64,000 nucleotides of DNA, from assembly GCA_018873225.1 (NCBI GenBank), contig JAEILZ010000001.1, positions 4,774,001 to 4,838,000 of the forward strand. Reading direction: 5' to 3'. Of the stretch, positions 46,363-56,781 are shown piece after piece (the first letter of the stretch is position 1; each line of letters starts with the position of its first letter). Source of the DNA: [Phialemoniopsis] sp. UDSM-2020 (Eukaryota > Ascomycota > Sordariomycetes > Thyridiales > Thyridiaceae). A model generated the notes under the pieces. The model saw only the letters and a list, made by a program, of their open reading frames with translations, did no database searches and had not been told where the DNA came from. The position numbers and the translations under genes are program-made.

Positions 46363-48258
46363 ATGACAAGCGCAGAAAAAGGCAACATGGCAGTCAATCA
46401 GGATGTCGATGTCCAGACCGTGGAGAACGGCAAGTCCGAGGTTGATCTTGGCACCACGCTCCCGGGCTTCAGCGAGGAGGAGCGTGCCCTTGAGAAGAAG
46501 TAGGAACTCAACCGCCATTGCTTCAACACACAAAGGTTTCCATTGAGACTGACCACAATGAAATAGGATCGTTCGCAAGATCGATTACCGTCTCCTGCCT
46601 ACCACCGCACTCATCTATCTCCTGTGCTACATCGATAGGTCCAACATCGGTATGTCGTACTCCCACAGCCTTACTGGTATTCATAGACGACTAACCCGTC
46701 GCAGGCAATGCCAAGATCCTCAACGCCGACACTCACGATGACATCCTGTCCACCAACCACATCAGCCCCAATGACTTCACCATCGCCCTCATGCTGTTCC
46801 TCGTCGCCTACTGCATCTTCGAGGCACCCAGCAACATGGCCCTGAAGATCTTCTCTCCCAGAGTGTATGTCCTCCTTAAACTCCTGGTCCCTTCAAGAAT
46901 CTTTGTTGCCTATACTGACCTTGTCGTCTGCAGGTGGCTTGCATTCCTTGTCGTCTCCTTCGGCGCCTTTTGCATGGGCATCGGCGGCACGACCAACACC
47001 GCTGGTGTGACCGCCCTCCGCTTCTTCCTCGGTGCTGCCGAGGCTGGCATCTTCCCTGGAATGATCTACTACTTTTCCTTCTGGTACAAGCCGCAGGAGC
47101 GCGCTGCTCGTATTGCTTCGTTCATGTGCAGTGCCACCCTCTCGGGTGCCTTTGGAGGGTGAGTTGGCTGTCTGGCCCATTGTATGGTATCAAGCTTGCT
47201 AACTTGGTATTTCCTTTCACAGATGTATCGCCTATGGTGTCGGGCACATGAACGGCGTTGGCGGACTCGAGGGCTGGCGCTGGCTCTTCATCATTGAGGG
47301 TGCCCCGTCTGGTAAGTTGCCGTTAGTTTTGGGACCATGATTATCCCTCGCTAATCATTGTGCTCATCTAGTTGTCCTCGGCATCTTCCTCTTCTTCCTC
47401 CTGCCTAGCTACCCCGAACATGTCGGGTGGCTCTCCGAGGAAGAGAAGCAGATCCAGTCTCGCCGCATGGGCATTCACAGCCTTGCAAGGTATGCTTGTT
47501 CATTGACGACCCATTCACTCATCACACCGGACTAACACTGTCTCAGTGAGGATAAGATCAACTGGCAAGATGCCAAGGAAGCCCTCAAGACCTGGAGATA
47601 CTACGTCCACTACCTTGCCTACTTTGGCGCCGGTAGCGGTGTCGCCTCTCTGTCACTCTTCTCTCCGACCATCGTCGCCGGCATGGGCTACAAGGGTCTT
47701 GACGCCCAGCTGTACACCGTTCCCCCGTACGCCGTCGCCTATGTCGGTGCGCTGCTCAGCTCTTACATCTCCGATAAGCTTGGGAACCGTGGCATTGTAG
47801 CTGGCTGCTCCTTTAGCATGGCCACCCTCGCATTCATCATCATGGGTAAGCAAATCTGTTCTCTTCCATCCCTTTCAACTTCCTTTGCTGATCATCATTT
47901 TGACAAAACAGCTGCACTTCCCGGCGAGTCCTTCAAGGCGCGATACGGTCTTCTCTGCATTGCCTGCACTGGTGTCTTTGGCGGTCTGCCTGCTTTGTGC
48001 GCGTGGGTCGGCGACAACAGCCGCACCACGACGGCCGGCGGCCTGGTCACGGCTCTCAACATTGCCTTCTCCGGCCCTGGCCAGATCATCGGTGTGTGGA
48101 TCTACCGTGCCCAGGACGCTCCCATCTACAGGCTGGGCCACGGTCTTAACGCCGCGTTCGTGTCCATCGGTGCCATTTCCAGCTTTGCGCTGTACTTCTA
48201 CTACAGGAACCTTAACCGAAAGCTTGTTGGTACCAACGAGCAGAGATGGTATGTGTAA
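46363..48258 (+). CDS. MFS transporter, Dal5/anion:cation symporter type
   Basis: Eight exons: 46363-46499, 46567-46649, 46705-46864, 46934-47158, 47223-47311, 47372-47489, 47547-47845 and 47912-48258, giving 485 residues. After a polar cytosolic N-terminus (FSEEERALEKKIVRKIDYRL) comes LLPTTALIYLLCYIDRSNIG, the classic start of Dal5/Tna1/allantoate-permease-family carriers. It is followed by FLVAYCIFEAPSNMALKIFS, ALRFFLGAAEAGIFPGMIYY, SFWYKPQERAARIASF and LEGWRWLFIIEGAPSVVLGI. The second half carries HYLAYFGAGSGVASLSLFSP, AVAYVGALLSSYISDKLGNR and NIAFSGPGQIIGVWIY. Twelve helices are expected, at the plasma membrane. Family members import organic anions such as allantoate, nicotinate or pantothenate by proton symport; the substrate here is unknown. 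It sits between two dehydrogenases and near a Zn2Cys6 regulator. Confidence 0.93.
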
Positions 48259-49097
48259 AGAGAGAAAAGGGAACATAAACAGATGTGATTACGGGGACCA
48301 GGTGGAAATCAGATGTGCTCTTGATAAATAAGATCTAGTCTTTAAAGCATGTCTGAAGTATATCGATAACGTAACTGCAATTCAAGTTGATCTCGATCAA
48401 TTCCAATCATTCCCAGAATACAGTACATGAGGTTGCATTTTGAATCCTTCAGCTGGCATGTACAAAGACCCTGAACCGTGCATGATCGGCTTCAGCTCTA
48501 CCAGACAGAGGAGTGAAGACTGTTGAGTTCCGTCTGGGGAGGCGAACCCTTGTGCACGACCATGGGGAAAATCCCTTCTCTGAAAGATGCCGCAACTGCC
48601 GTCGGAAATTGCCAGGGTCGAACCAACGAATCGATCGGCCTTTGGCTTGCTGACAGAAACTCGTGCCATGCTGTATGCATTCCCCGCATCTCCTGTGCAA
48701 GGGCGGCGTGTGGGTGCGCGGCACCAGGGCTGTCGATCGGGGGAACTAGTCGCATCTCCGGTCCCCCCTCCCTCAACGCCCGCCTCCCCGCAGCCTTTAC
48801 GAATGCTACCATGTACCCTCCTCCTCGACGGCGAATGATCAGATCCACCCACCGTGGAGATCATTGTGGAGTTCCTACTTACAGCGTACAGACGGGGTAA
48901 AGGTAAACAGCGGCGGCTCACGATACCTCTGATTGCTGTGAACGCCAGAGCATCGGAGCGAGATCGGTGCTGTGTCCGTCGCATCTTTACTGTTATACTG
49001 CTCGACAACACCCGCTGAACGGGCCCAATTGACGCGATTTGGTTCACACGACCACCTCACCGCATTCACCAAGGCTCAGTCAACAAGAACACAAAGA
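48259..49097. other. Intergenic: MFS 3' flank and second SDR promoter
   Basis: 839 bases. Overlapping frames of 80-216 codons on both strands have no domain and no splice logic. No supported gene. Confidence 0.55.
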
Positions 49098-50137
49098 ATG
49101 GCCGTAACAGTGACCCTAGACCCCAGCCTGCCGGCCCAGGCCGCCGGCAAGACGGTCGTCGTCACGGGCGGCGCCAACGGCATCGGCGCCGCGACGGCAG
49201 CGCTGTACAACCGGCACGGCGCCAACGTCGTCATCGCGGACCTCTCCTTCGCGCAGCAGGCCGCCGAGGCCCTCATTCCGACTCTCGCGCACCCCGACAA
49301 GGCTATCTTCGTTCCCGTCGACATCCTCGACTGGGCGCAAATGAAGAACCTGTTCAAACAAGCCGTGAGCAAGTTTGGCAAGGTCGACATCGTCGTCGCC
49401 AACGCCGCCATCATGGAGACGTCGCCCGTGCTGGACATGGACGCGCTGGATGCGGACGGGGATCTGGTCGAGAGCAGGGAGGCGTACAAGGTCATCGATG
49501 TCAATATCAAGGGCACTCTCAACAGTATGTCAAAAACCTACAGTGCACTGTGTTTTGCGGATTAAAAAGCAGGACTGACAATGCCATCCGAAACACAGCA
49601 CTGAGGTTAGCAATGCACCACATGCGCTCCACGGGCGGCGGCACCGTCGTCATGATCGCCTCGACGTCGGGCTACTTTGGCGGCACGGGCGTCGCCGGGT
49701 ACGTCACGTCCAAGCACGGCGTCGTCGGCCTCATGCGGTCGTGCCAGACCGAGGCGGCCAAGTACGGCGTGCGCGTCAACGCCGTGGCGCCCTTCTTCAC
49801 GCCGACGCACATCACGGCCTCGTACGCCGACGCGTGGAAGGCCGCCGGGCTCGAGGCCAACACGCCCGAGGGCGTGGCGGCTGTCATTCTGCAGGCGTCG
49901 CTGGTGCAGCAGAGCGGGAAGTGCATCTTGGTGAGTTTGTGCTGTTTCTAGATTCGGTGATTGGGGAAAGCGGGCTAATTTCAGTGGTAGGCTATTGGAA
50001 GTTTGTTAAAGGAGATGGAAGGGCCGCGCGCCGAGTTCACGCCCGAGTGGGTTGGGGAGGATGTCAACAGCATCATGGTCAAGGCGGGCAAGCTCTTTGC
50101 GGATCTTGGTGGTTATCCGTTACCGAAGAAGAGGTAG
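49098..50137 (+). CDS. Short-chain dehydrogenase/reductase (classical)
   Basis: Three exons, 49098-49524, 49599-49930 and 49991-50137, give 301 residues. Motifs are textbook: TVVVTGGANGIGAATAALYN (glycine loop 23-30), VVIADLS (Asp after beta-2, suggesting NAD), NAAIM, IASTSGYFGG (catalytic Ser164) and YVTSK (Tyr177, Lys181). The third exon adds AIGSLLKEMEGPRAEFTPEW as C-terminal extension. Splicing at the second acceptor (GGTAG) is required, because the earlier CAG would bring a stop at once. The sequence resembles 15-hydroxyprostaglandin-dehydrogenase-like fungal SDRs. Transcribed in the same direction as the MFS gene, 0.8 kb downstream. Confidence 0.91.
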
Positions 50138-50490
50138 CGATGCCAAATAATACGCATGTTTTGTCCCACAGTGCAAGACCTAGACGAAATCATGGCTGTG
50201 ACGCATTCTCGAACGCACCCAAGCATTTGCATGACAACAGGTGAGTGAAGAACGATATGTGTATCGAGTTGGTGGCCATGACGGAGGGCTAGAAACTGCC
50301 CAGGTGGTCAATTTGGAGGGGCGGGGATAAAACCCCTCTCAGTCGGACGCCTGAACTCAGCCGCAACACAGTCATAGCCAAGCTCAGCTGGCAATCAACC
50401 TCCATCACCACAGGTCAAGAAAGAGCACAAACAGGCGCGTCTCTGGCAGTATCTGGCCCTCGTGACCGCTCTTCGATCATAAGCTGGAAG
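50138..50490. other. Intergenic: SDR 3' flank and HET promoter
   Basis: 353 bases with a short C/A-rich leader before the HET start. Nothing else seen. Confidence 0.6.
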
Positions 50491-52773
50491 ATGAGCCATC
50501 ATGGGCAAGACGAGGCCGATCGACCGCACGCGAAGGCATCATCGAGTATGTCCTCGGAGGAGCTGATTGCCATCCGAAAGATGCACGACTATTTCACTGA
50601 GGCCAATCGCCAAGACAAGCTCCGAAGTCCTCCCCACTTCAATTATCTCAAGCTCCTTCCGGGCTGGATCCGCCTGATTGATCTGCAGCCGGGTTCGGAC
50701 AACGATCCCATCATTTGCGCGCTGAGCATGCAGCCCCTTCCAGAGCGGCCCCTTGAAGAGCTTCCACCCGATGAATACGAGGCCGTATCGTACGTCTGGG
50801 GGAATAACTCGAGAGATGAGAAAATCACCTGCAACTGGCGCGTACCCGTCGTCACCACCGACTGGCAGATCGCGTTCGCGGCGCCAAAGACTGTCACCAA
50901 CAACTTCTCAGTGACGTGGAATCTGCTGAGTCTATTAGAAGGCCTACGGTACGCAGATAGACCACGCAGATTGTGGATTGACCAGATCTGTATCGACCAG
51001 GAAGATGAAGTGGAAAAGGCCGAACAGATCAAGATAATGACTGAGATTTACGCCGGTGCCACGCGCGTATTAATATGGCTTGGGGATGGACTCGGCCATT
51101 CGGAGGAGCAAAAAGAGACCATCTTCACGGCGATTGACTTTTTTTCAATACTTTCCGAGCTATCGCCTGAGCGCAGGGAGGGTTTCATTGACTGGATCGC
51201 GACTGGAGAGTCGACTGACGATTATGAATTGCGCGAACAAGACGAGGAAGGACATTTGTTACCTGTCGACAAAGAACAATGGAGGCAGAGGTTCCTAACA
51301 CAACAGCCACACCTTCGACTTCCGCAAGACAGACGGTCACGCGGACCTCGAGAGATTGATTTCGAGTGTGCCAACACCTTCTTAGAATTTCTCTTGCATG
51401 TCCCATGGTTTCGTCGAGCATGGACATTCCAAGAAACTGTCATGGGACGCGAGGCGACTGTGGTGTTTGGAAGCTGGAGACGAGGATGGGACGCGGTATG
51501 CAACACTTGTCGATATCTCATGGACGGGTTCAACTACACCTCCAAGAACCTGGCCTTTACTTTTTCATGGAACAAGGGCGAGCAGTATGCCGTCGCTGAA
51601 GCTGTCGTCTCGCGTGGAAATTATCGCAAGGATCTCGCCATGACACACATCATCAAGCAAGGCCCGTCACACCCTCGATACCAAGAAACGATGGCGAAAG
51701 AACAAGCCTCGGGGATATACGACCGGCTCAAAAGGTGGCGCCTCAAGAGTCTTTTGCCGGAATTGCGGTCGTCTGGTGCCACTGAACCTCAGGACAAGGT
51801 TCTGGCTCTGACAGGCTTCGCCCACGATGATGGCCGGAAGTTCGAGCTTCCCAACCTTCGACACCAGGTTCAGGTTCTCTATTTGACCGTCGTCAAATAC
51901 TGGATGTCCACACCGGACGACAGATTGTACATGCATATGTTTGGCTGGAGAGGGGAAGAGCCGGAACTGTTCCGTTATGACTCGTGGCCTTGCCCCTTGA
52001 TATCGAAGAAACCAGACCTCTCGTTCTTGAACTATGTCAGCGAGCGTGTGCTGGATGGCATTCCCTCTTGGGTTCCAGACTGGAGTGCCTCCAAGGGACC
52101 TAGGCCCTTGATCAACAAAACAGACTTTTCCGCTGCTGGGATGTGGATGGAGCCTGTAGAGTTGGACGACTCGGGCGACCAACCTCAACTCAAAGTCAAA
52201 GCCATTGAGATTATGACCATTGACAACATCGACAATTCCCTGTTGAAATGGTCGAAGAACGAGCTAGACAAAGACACTTTTCTCGATGTTTACCCAACCA
52301 CTACAGTCAGCAAAATGGAAGTCAAATACATGATAATCGGCGCAGACATACGCGATAAGCTTGTGCAGAGGCCGCCTCGTACAAGCCAGATCCACAAGGC
52401 TGGGTTCTGGGCTTACATGCAAGAGCTTGAGATTTATCGGTATTTTGGATGCGAAGAGCTGCCACGCTACGAATCCGAAGAGACGGACCAGTTTAAAGGG
52501 CTACTGAGAAAGCCAGGGAATGCCGCAAGATCATTTGAATCAGGTCGTGAATCTTTTACATCGACAACTGGATTTGTCGGCCTGGCGCCGAAGCATGCGG
52601 CTGCGGGAGACAGCATCGTCATCATCGCCGGAGCGCGCGTGCCCTTTGTTGTGCGGAAGCGCCCTGACGGGTTCTACGAGCTGATCGGTGAGTGCTTGGT
52701 CTACGGACTGATGCACGGAGAGGCGGTTCAAGAGGTGCCGGACGGCAAGGTGACGGATATCATCCTGGTTTGA
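50491..52773 (+). CDS. HET-domain protein (second copy type)
   Basis: Single exon of 760 residues from the ATG in GGAAGATGAGC. After a preface (PHFNYLKLLPGWIRLIDLQP) the HET domain shows EYEAVSYVWGNNSRDEKITC (95-114), VTWNLLSLLEGLRYADRPRR, LWIDQICIDQEDEVEKAEQI (161-180) and KIMTEIYAGATRVLIWLGDG. The C-terminal block GFVGLAPKHAAAGDSIVIIA and PFVVRKRPDGFYELIGECLV ends YGLMHGEAV, the usual companion region of long HET proteins. The middle (LSELSPERREGFIDWIATGE ...) is variable. A presumed role is non-self recognition and cell death; no specificity is visible. It belongs to a different HET subgroup from the protein at 27.5 kb, judging by its motif wording and length. Confidence 0.93.
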   Translation: MSHHGQDEADRPHAKASSSMSSEELIAIRKMHDYFTEANRQDKLRSPPHFNYLKLLPGWIRLIDLQPGSDNDPIICALSMQPLPERPLEELPPDEYEAVSYVWGNNSRDEKITCNWRVPVVTTDWQIAFAAPKTVTNNFSVTWNLLSLLEGLRYADRPRRLWIDQICIDQEDEVEKAEQIKIMTEIYAGATRVLIWLGDGLGHSEEQKETIFTAIDFFSILSELSPERREGFIDWIATGESTDDYELREQDEEGHLLPVDKEQWRQRFLTQQPHLRLPQDRRSRGPREIDFECANTFLEFLLHVPWFRRAWTFQETVMGREATVVFGSWRRGWDAVCNTCRYLMDGFNYTSKNLAFTFSWNKGEQYAVAEAVVSRGNYRKDLAMTHIIKQGPSHPRYQETMAKEQASGIYDRLKRWRLKSLLPELRSSGATEPQDKVLALTGFAHDDGRKFELPNLRHQVQVLYLTVVKYWMSTPDDRLYMHMFGWRGEEPELFRYDSWPCPLISKKPDLSFLNYVSERVLDGIPSWVPDWSASKGPRPLINKTDFSAAGMWMEPVELDDSGDQPQLKVKAIEIMTIDNIDNSLLKWSKNELDKDTFLDVYPTTTVSKMEVKYMIIGADIRDKLVQRPPRTSQIHKAGFWAYMQELEIYRYFGCEELPRYESEETDQFKGLLRKPGNAARSFESGRESFTSTTGFVGLAPKHAAAGDSIVIIAGARVPFVVRKRPDGFYELIGECLVYGLMHGEAVQEVPDGKVTDIILV

Positions 52774-52905
52774 CTGAAACAGTGCGGTAGGACCGTCATA
52801 TTGAGTGTCACTGAATGTGTCGTGGCCCAGCGTGTATTCCATTCCATTTCGATTGTTGCTATAGGTCTCCAATGCTGCACAGTCTTCCAAGGCTCAAGCT
52901 TGCTG

Positions 52906-53589
52906 CTAGACCGTTGTTTCATTCACATTCGTGTCCACCCACAGCTTCCTGCATTCTTCCCATGGGACGAGCTGGACGCCCTTGTCCCGCAAAGTGCCTT
53001 CGACGTCGCGTTCGATCTCGACGGCTGTCTTTGACTTGCCATTGTAGGTCGAGTGCGCTCCTTGGAGTAGTGTCACCCGAAAACCAGCCTTGAGCGCTCC
53101 CTCCGCAGTAGACTTGACACAGCACTCGCTTTGTATGCCAAAGACGACGATATGGTCAATGTCCTCCATCTTTAGGGTCTTTGCTAGCTCCGGGTTGGAT
53201 TCAAAGGTGTCCCCTAGATCATGACTCATTAGTAAAAGATCATCGATTGATTCTGTGTGAAGGTCCCCGCCCCGAGAAGAGTGCGAAAACTTACTTGTGT
53301 GCTTTCCCACCCCGACCTCATAGTATATGCCGTCCCGAGGTTCGAAGACCAACTGCCACCCCTCGCTTCCCTCGACAAGTGTTCCCTCCTCCGGCTTCTC
53401 TTCGTGTTGGACGAACACGGTGAGAATGGGTGCTTCGAGATCTCCCGAGACGCTCAGCTCCCTCACGGTGGAGAGGATCTGTTGGCCCGCATCGCGGATC
53501 CGCGCGGCGTGAGGGATCTCGGTCTTGGGATTAGACGCGAGCTCTTTCTGGATGTCGATGACGAAGAGGGCGGTCTTATGAATGTGCAT
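52906..53589 (-). CDS. Isochorismatase-family cysteine hydrolase
   Basis: Two exons, 53589-53295 and 53213-52906, give 200 residues. The 81-base intron (GTAAGT...CTAG) is a multiple of three and has no in-frame stop, so an unspliced frame of 227 residues also exists. Splicing restores the family block VGVGKHTRDTFESNPELA, which the unspliced form interrupts. Expected catalytic residues are present: Asp12 in ALFVIDIQKEL, Lys96 in VGVGKHT and Cys130 in GIQSECCVKSTAEGA. Members hydrolyse isochorismate, nicotinamide or related amides and ethers; size and motif order fit small cytosolic hydrolases of unassigned substrate. The gene converges with the HET gene, 132 bases apart. Confidence 0.9.
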   Translation of the reverse strand: MHIHKTALFVIDIQKELASNPKTEIPHAARIRDAGQQILSTVRELSVSGDLEAPILTVFVQHEEKPEEGTLVEGSEGWQLVFEPRDGIYYEVGVGKHTSKFSHSSRGGDLHTESIDDLLLMSHDLGDTFESNPELAKTLKMEDIDHIVVFGIQSECCVKSTAEGALKAGFRVTLLQGAHSTYNGKSKTAVEIERDVEGTLRDKGVQLVPWEECRKLWVDTNVNETTV

Positions 53590-53911
53590 GGTTCTGATGG
53601 TTTTCTATCACAACTTGTGCGTTGGCGAGGTCTTTCACCAAGTCAATCCGATCACTTGCTGGTGTGAATCCCTCTCCGCGCGCGCGGTGAGTCACGACAC
53701 GCGTGTCGCGTCACTTGATATCGCAATGTGGATATGGCTCCCCTTTCTTGTTCAATTACTCCTTGCAACCCGAGAGAAAGTGACCGGTATTGACGGTTGG
53801 TTTGATGCGAGTGAAGTTTACTGGATTGTGATGGCGATATTGGCATTCACCGATTACCAGTTGACGCAAAGCAGTCTCGCAGCAACATTAGCCCGTGCTT
53901 ATCTTCCCCGC

Positions 53912-53937
53912 ACGACGGACGACGGACGACGGACGAC
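53912..53937. repeat. Heptamer microsatellite (ACGACGG)n
   Basis: Three perfect ACGACGG units plus a partial fourth (ACGAC). Simple tandem repeat in non-coding DNA. Confidence 0.8.
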
Positions 53938-54360
53938 ACAAGGTTAATTGAGCACAATTGCACACTGTCACTGATCACATCACAATAATCGCTCAGAAGT
54001 AGTTCAACGACACACGTCAAAGAAAGCCACGATTTCTGTTCTAGCATTTGGGGAATAGCCACCTTGCTTGCCTTGGCAAATTGCAGAGCCCCAAATGATG
54101 TCACTCAGGCAGAGGCCACTTTCGGTGTTACGGCAGCCAGGTTTGGTCATATATGTAAGCAAAAGTTGAAATCTCCTGACATTGCTCGCTGAGACCGATG
54201 AACGTGCCACTGGCCTGCATTTAGCCGAGTCTCGTGAGCCTGCACAGCCTGAGCTCGCATTTCATCACTCACCACTCAACTCGCCCTCTGACTGAGGCAC
54301 CCAACCAACACGCATAGCTGCGCCACCCGCCCCAGAAACAGGCAGTTACTCGGTGGCCAC

Positions 54361-54367
54361 ATATAAA
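54361..54367 (+). promoter_or_regulatory. TATA box of the small-protein gene
   Basis: ATATAAAG about 110 bases before the ATG at 54474. A nearer in-frame ATG at 54369 would overlap the TATA box, which argues for the downstream start. Confidence 0.45.
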
Positions 54368-54473
54368 GTTGGTGAAGATTCTGAACCACCCGGGAAATGT
54401 CGCTAAGAACCATTCACTCCAGAAAACAACCCTTCTGTCTACGTCAAGCAAGCCAAACCCAATACTACAAAGC

Positions 54474-54770
54474 ATGGACTCCGAAAGCCACGACGCCGCG
54501 TCTACCTACAGCGGCGACACCCTCAACAAGAACACTGAAACTCTCACAAAGACCTCCGCAGTCGAGGGGAAGAGCGAGCAGAAGAAGTCAAAGATGAGCG
54601 CAGTGAAGAGACTCTTCAAGTCAACGGCCACGAAGCGGTACGAACAGTACGTGGACGGGCCACCCAAGAAGTTTGGAACGGGTGCCGAGTGGGGAGGAAG
54701 GCCTTATAAACCCTTGGCCATGACTCAGGGCGGAGCGGACTACATGATGGCGAAAGACTCTTTCAAATAG
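54474..54770 (+). CDS. Small charged protein, unknown function
   Basis: 98 residues, single exon, ATG in AAAGCATGGAC. N-terminal half Ser/Thr/Glu-rich (MDSESHDAASTYSGDTLNKN), then a Lys-rich stretch EGKSEQKKSKMSAVKRLFKS TATKRYEQYVDGPP. It ends with an aromatic/Gly tail (GTGAEWGGRPYKPLAMTQGG ADYMMAKDSFK). No signal peptide, membrane helix or Cys. It resembles small conserved ascomycete proteins often induced by stress, but I do not recognise a named family. A clear TATA box supports a real gene. Confidence 0.65.
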   Translation: MDSESHDAASTYSGDTLNKNTETLTKTSAVEGKSEQKKSKMSAVKRLFKSTATKRYEQYVDGPPKKFGTGAEWGGRPYKPLAMTQGGADYMMAKDSFK

Positions 54771-55338
54771 AGGTTGGGCAGGTTGCAATGTACGTTAATG
54801 GATGACAGTTGTGTATTATCTTGAAGTTGTCCGTTTTAATACTCTTCATTCCTGAAACTTTCTATGCTCAAGTGGCACGTAATGTCCGTATTGATACAAC
54901 GTCTTCTAATTGCAGCGACGAGAATCACGGGTGGCTTTAGATGTGAATAACACGACTGCTTGAGACAGAACCTTGCCTGACCTTTAATTGATCTCGAGAG
55001 TCATGCAGCTTGCACGAATATCAATACTGAAAAAGCAGAGCTCGGCTTGGTTGCATGGTTCGGAATAAGGGACCAGGTTGGTCCCGTACCAAGAGTTCAG
55101 GGACCGATCAGCGGCATCTTGTAGCAGCCAAGGTATCCGGAAGACTGTTTGCGGTGAGGACAATCACAGTCACTATGAGCATATGGGTCAGAGAATTGAA
55201 GGTTTCGTATTAATATCGTGGCTTTACTGCCACTGCCATGGGAGTAGCTTCTGTCCTTTTGTGTCTCATCACATTCCTCCAAAGTGCCATCACCTCCGTC
55301 GTTCTCTTTGATAGCCTCTGCCCTTGACATGGTCAAAT
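54771..55338. other. Intergenic between convergent small-protein gene and paralogue A
   Basis: 568 bases of 3' flank. Nothing recognised. Confidence 0.6.
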
Positions 55339-56781
55339 TCACCATTGATCGTCCTCGGAGAGTCCCTCCATAGGCACAAAGCCCTGCCATCCCCACCTGG
55401 CGATCTCGGCATCAGCCGTAGCCGGATCTTCCGTGACGGGCGGCAGAGAGATGCCATGGGTGACTTCGTCGACCCACATGGCCGATAGACTGACCGAATC
55501 GATGTCAAGCGAGCTGAGAGGCTGTTGGAGCCGACCACCCCGCCAGCCTTCGAGCATGGGTGGGAACGCCGTCGCCTCTATCACCCAAGCCTTGATCTTG
55601 TCCAGCAGCTCTGTACGAAAGTTGTCGATGGCCGGGTGAAAGATCTGGGCCGCACCGCAGTTCTCAGGATGTCTGGCCCAGGGGTCGTACAAGGCCACCT
55701 GCAGGCGCATGCAGCCGAGCCGATTCGCCTTTCGTATGACGAGGACCATGCCCGTTCGAGCAGAGAGGATGTGGCTCAGGAACTGCTCCTCACCGATGGT
55801 GACCATGTGGCCGCGGGTGATCCACCAAGGGGTGAGCATGGCGACAGTACCTTCCTGGCCCCTTGCAAACGCCTCTCTGGTGTACTCGAGGTAGTTGTCG
55901 ACGGTCTCGAACATCTTGGACTGCTGGTTCGAGGGCCAGTACCACTGTTGGCGGGCAGTGCGGTTCATGAATGCGACTGGCGCGAGATATAGTCGGCACG
56001 TTGTATCCGGAGTAATGTTGGTCAGCACAACGTAGGCTAGGAAGACTCGAAGATGAAGAGGCGACGAGTGCTGGTCAGGGCGCGGCGGACATCTGGCAGC
56101 AGCGTCTGGGGCCTCTCTGGTGACTCCGTGAAGAACCCGAACATGTCTGCTGGCGAGAAAGACCATGTCGTCGCCCGGAAAATACATCGGTGGCCAGGGG
56201 TTCGCAGGAAGAGCATTGATCAGAGCCTGGATAGGCGAAATCCACGTGTTCTCCGTGGAGCCACCGACCAGTGTAGTGCCAGACATGGCACCAGACAGCG
56301 CGTTGACATCACTGGGGTTGGTGCGCACGGAGAGACGCATCTGGCCAGCGAAGGGGGGCAGATTAGCGGTGTCGCGGCTGAGGTTGGAGAAGCGGTCGAC
56401 GAGCTTTGTCAGGTCGGTTGAGACTTGGCGATTGTTGCAGGCATTGCGGGCAGCAGTATAAATGCTAGCCAACTTCTTGGAGAGGGGCACGGGCAGATCT
56501 GCAAAGGCGGAATGGTGATTGTAGTTCTCAGTGATGGTCTTCCAATAGAGATCTCCTCCACGGACGGCAATATAGAGGTCTTCATATTCGAGACAGGTCG
56601 CAAAGAACTGCGTAAGTCGCTCAGTCGCGCGTGGCTGGAGGTCCTCGATGGGAACGGTGTTGCGGTCTTCGCCAAACAAGCAGGCGAAGAAAGCCTCTTG
56701 CTCTTGGCGGCTTTCGAAGAGTTCGTCTGTGGCGAAATAGAAGCCCGACTGGAAAAAGCCCTGTCTGAAAAAAGAACGCAT
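55339..56781 (-). CDS. Unknown-family protein, tandem paralogue A
   Basis: Single exon; 480 residues from the first in-frame ATG at 56781. The frame extends 21 codons further only to a GTG, and the paralogue at 57683-59101 starts at the matching place. Shared blocks with that paralogue, in order: FxSGFYF near the N-terminus, LFGEDR, CLEYEDLYIAVRGGDLYWKT, PSDVNALSG, LRVFLAYVVLT, LYLAPVAF, QSKMFETVDNYLEYTREAFA, MLTPWWITRGHMVTIG, RLQVALYDPW, AFPPMLEGWRGG and SAMWVDEVTHGISLPP. No signal peptide or membrane segment. The spacing GMVLVIRK...RLQVALYDPW faintly recalls the H-W/V-L...Y-D-S context of Ulp1-type peptidases, but no triad can be assigned. Function unknown. Confidence 0.78.
   Translation of the reverse strand: MRSFFRQGFFQSGFYFATDELFESRQEQEAFFACLFGEDRNTVPIEDLQPRATERLTQFFATCLEYEDLYIAVRGGDLYWKTITENYNHHSAFADLPVPLSKKLASIYTAARNACNNRQVSTDLTKLVDRFSNLSRDTANLPPFAGQMRLSVRTNPSDVNALSGAMSGTTLVGGSTENTWISPIQALINALPANPWPPMYFPGDDMVFLASRHVRVLHGVTREAPDAAARCPPRPDQHSSPLHLRVFLAYVVLTNITPDTTCRLYLAPVAFMNRTARQQWYWPSNQQSKMFETVDNYLEYTREAFARGQEGTVAMLTPWWITRGHMVTIGEEQFLSHILSARTGMVLVIRKANRLGCMRLQVALYDPWARHPENCGAAQIFHPAIDNFRTELLDKIKAWVIEATAFPPMLEGWRGGRLQQPLSSLDIDSVSLSAMWVDEVTHGISLPPVTEDPATADAEIARWGWQGFVPMEGLSEDDQW

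Larger units (their letters stand above)
53590..54473. other. Divergent spacer between isochorismatase-like and small-protein genes
   Basis: 0.9 kb with no supported gene. It contains a small 7-base microsatellite at 53912 and a TATA-like box at 54361. Confidence 0.55.

Noticed and set aside
45838..46578. 246-codon minus frame upstream of and overlapping the MFS gene
   Set aside because: Antisense shadow of the transporter's first exon and leader, without a domain.
48397..49047. 216-codon minus frame between the MFS and SDR genes
   Set aside because: Several competing frames on both strands, no domain and no promoter-like context.
53912..53937. CRISPR-like or regulatory tandem repeat
   Set aside because: Contiguous 7-base microsatellite without spacers, in a eukaryotic genome.
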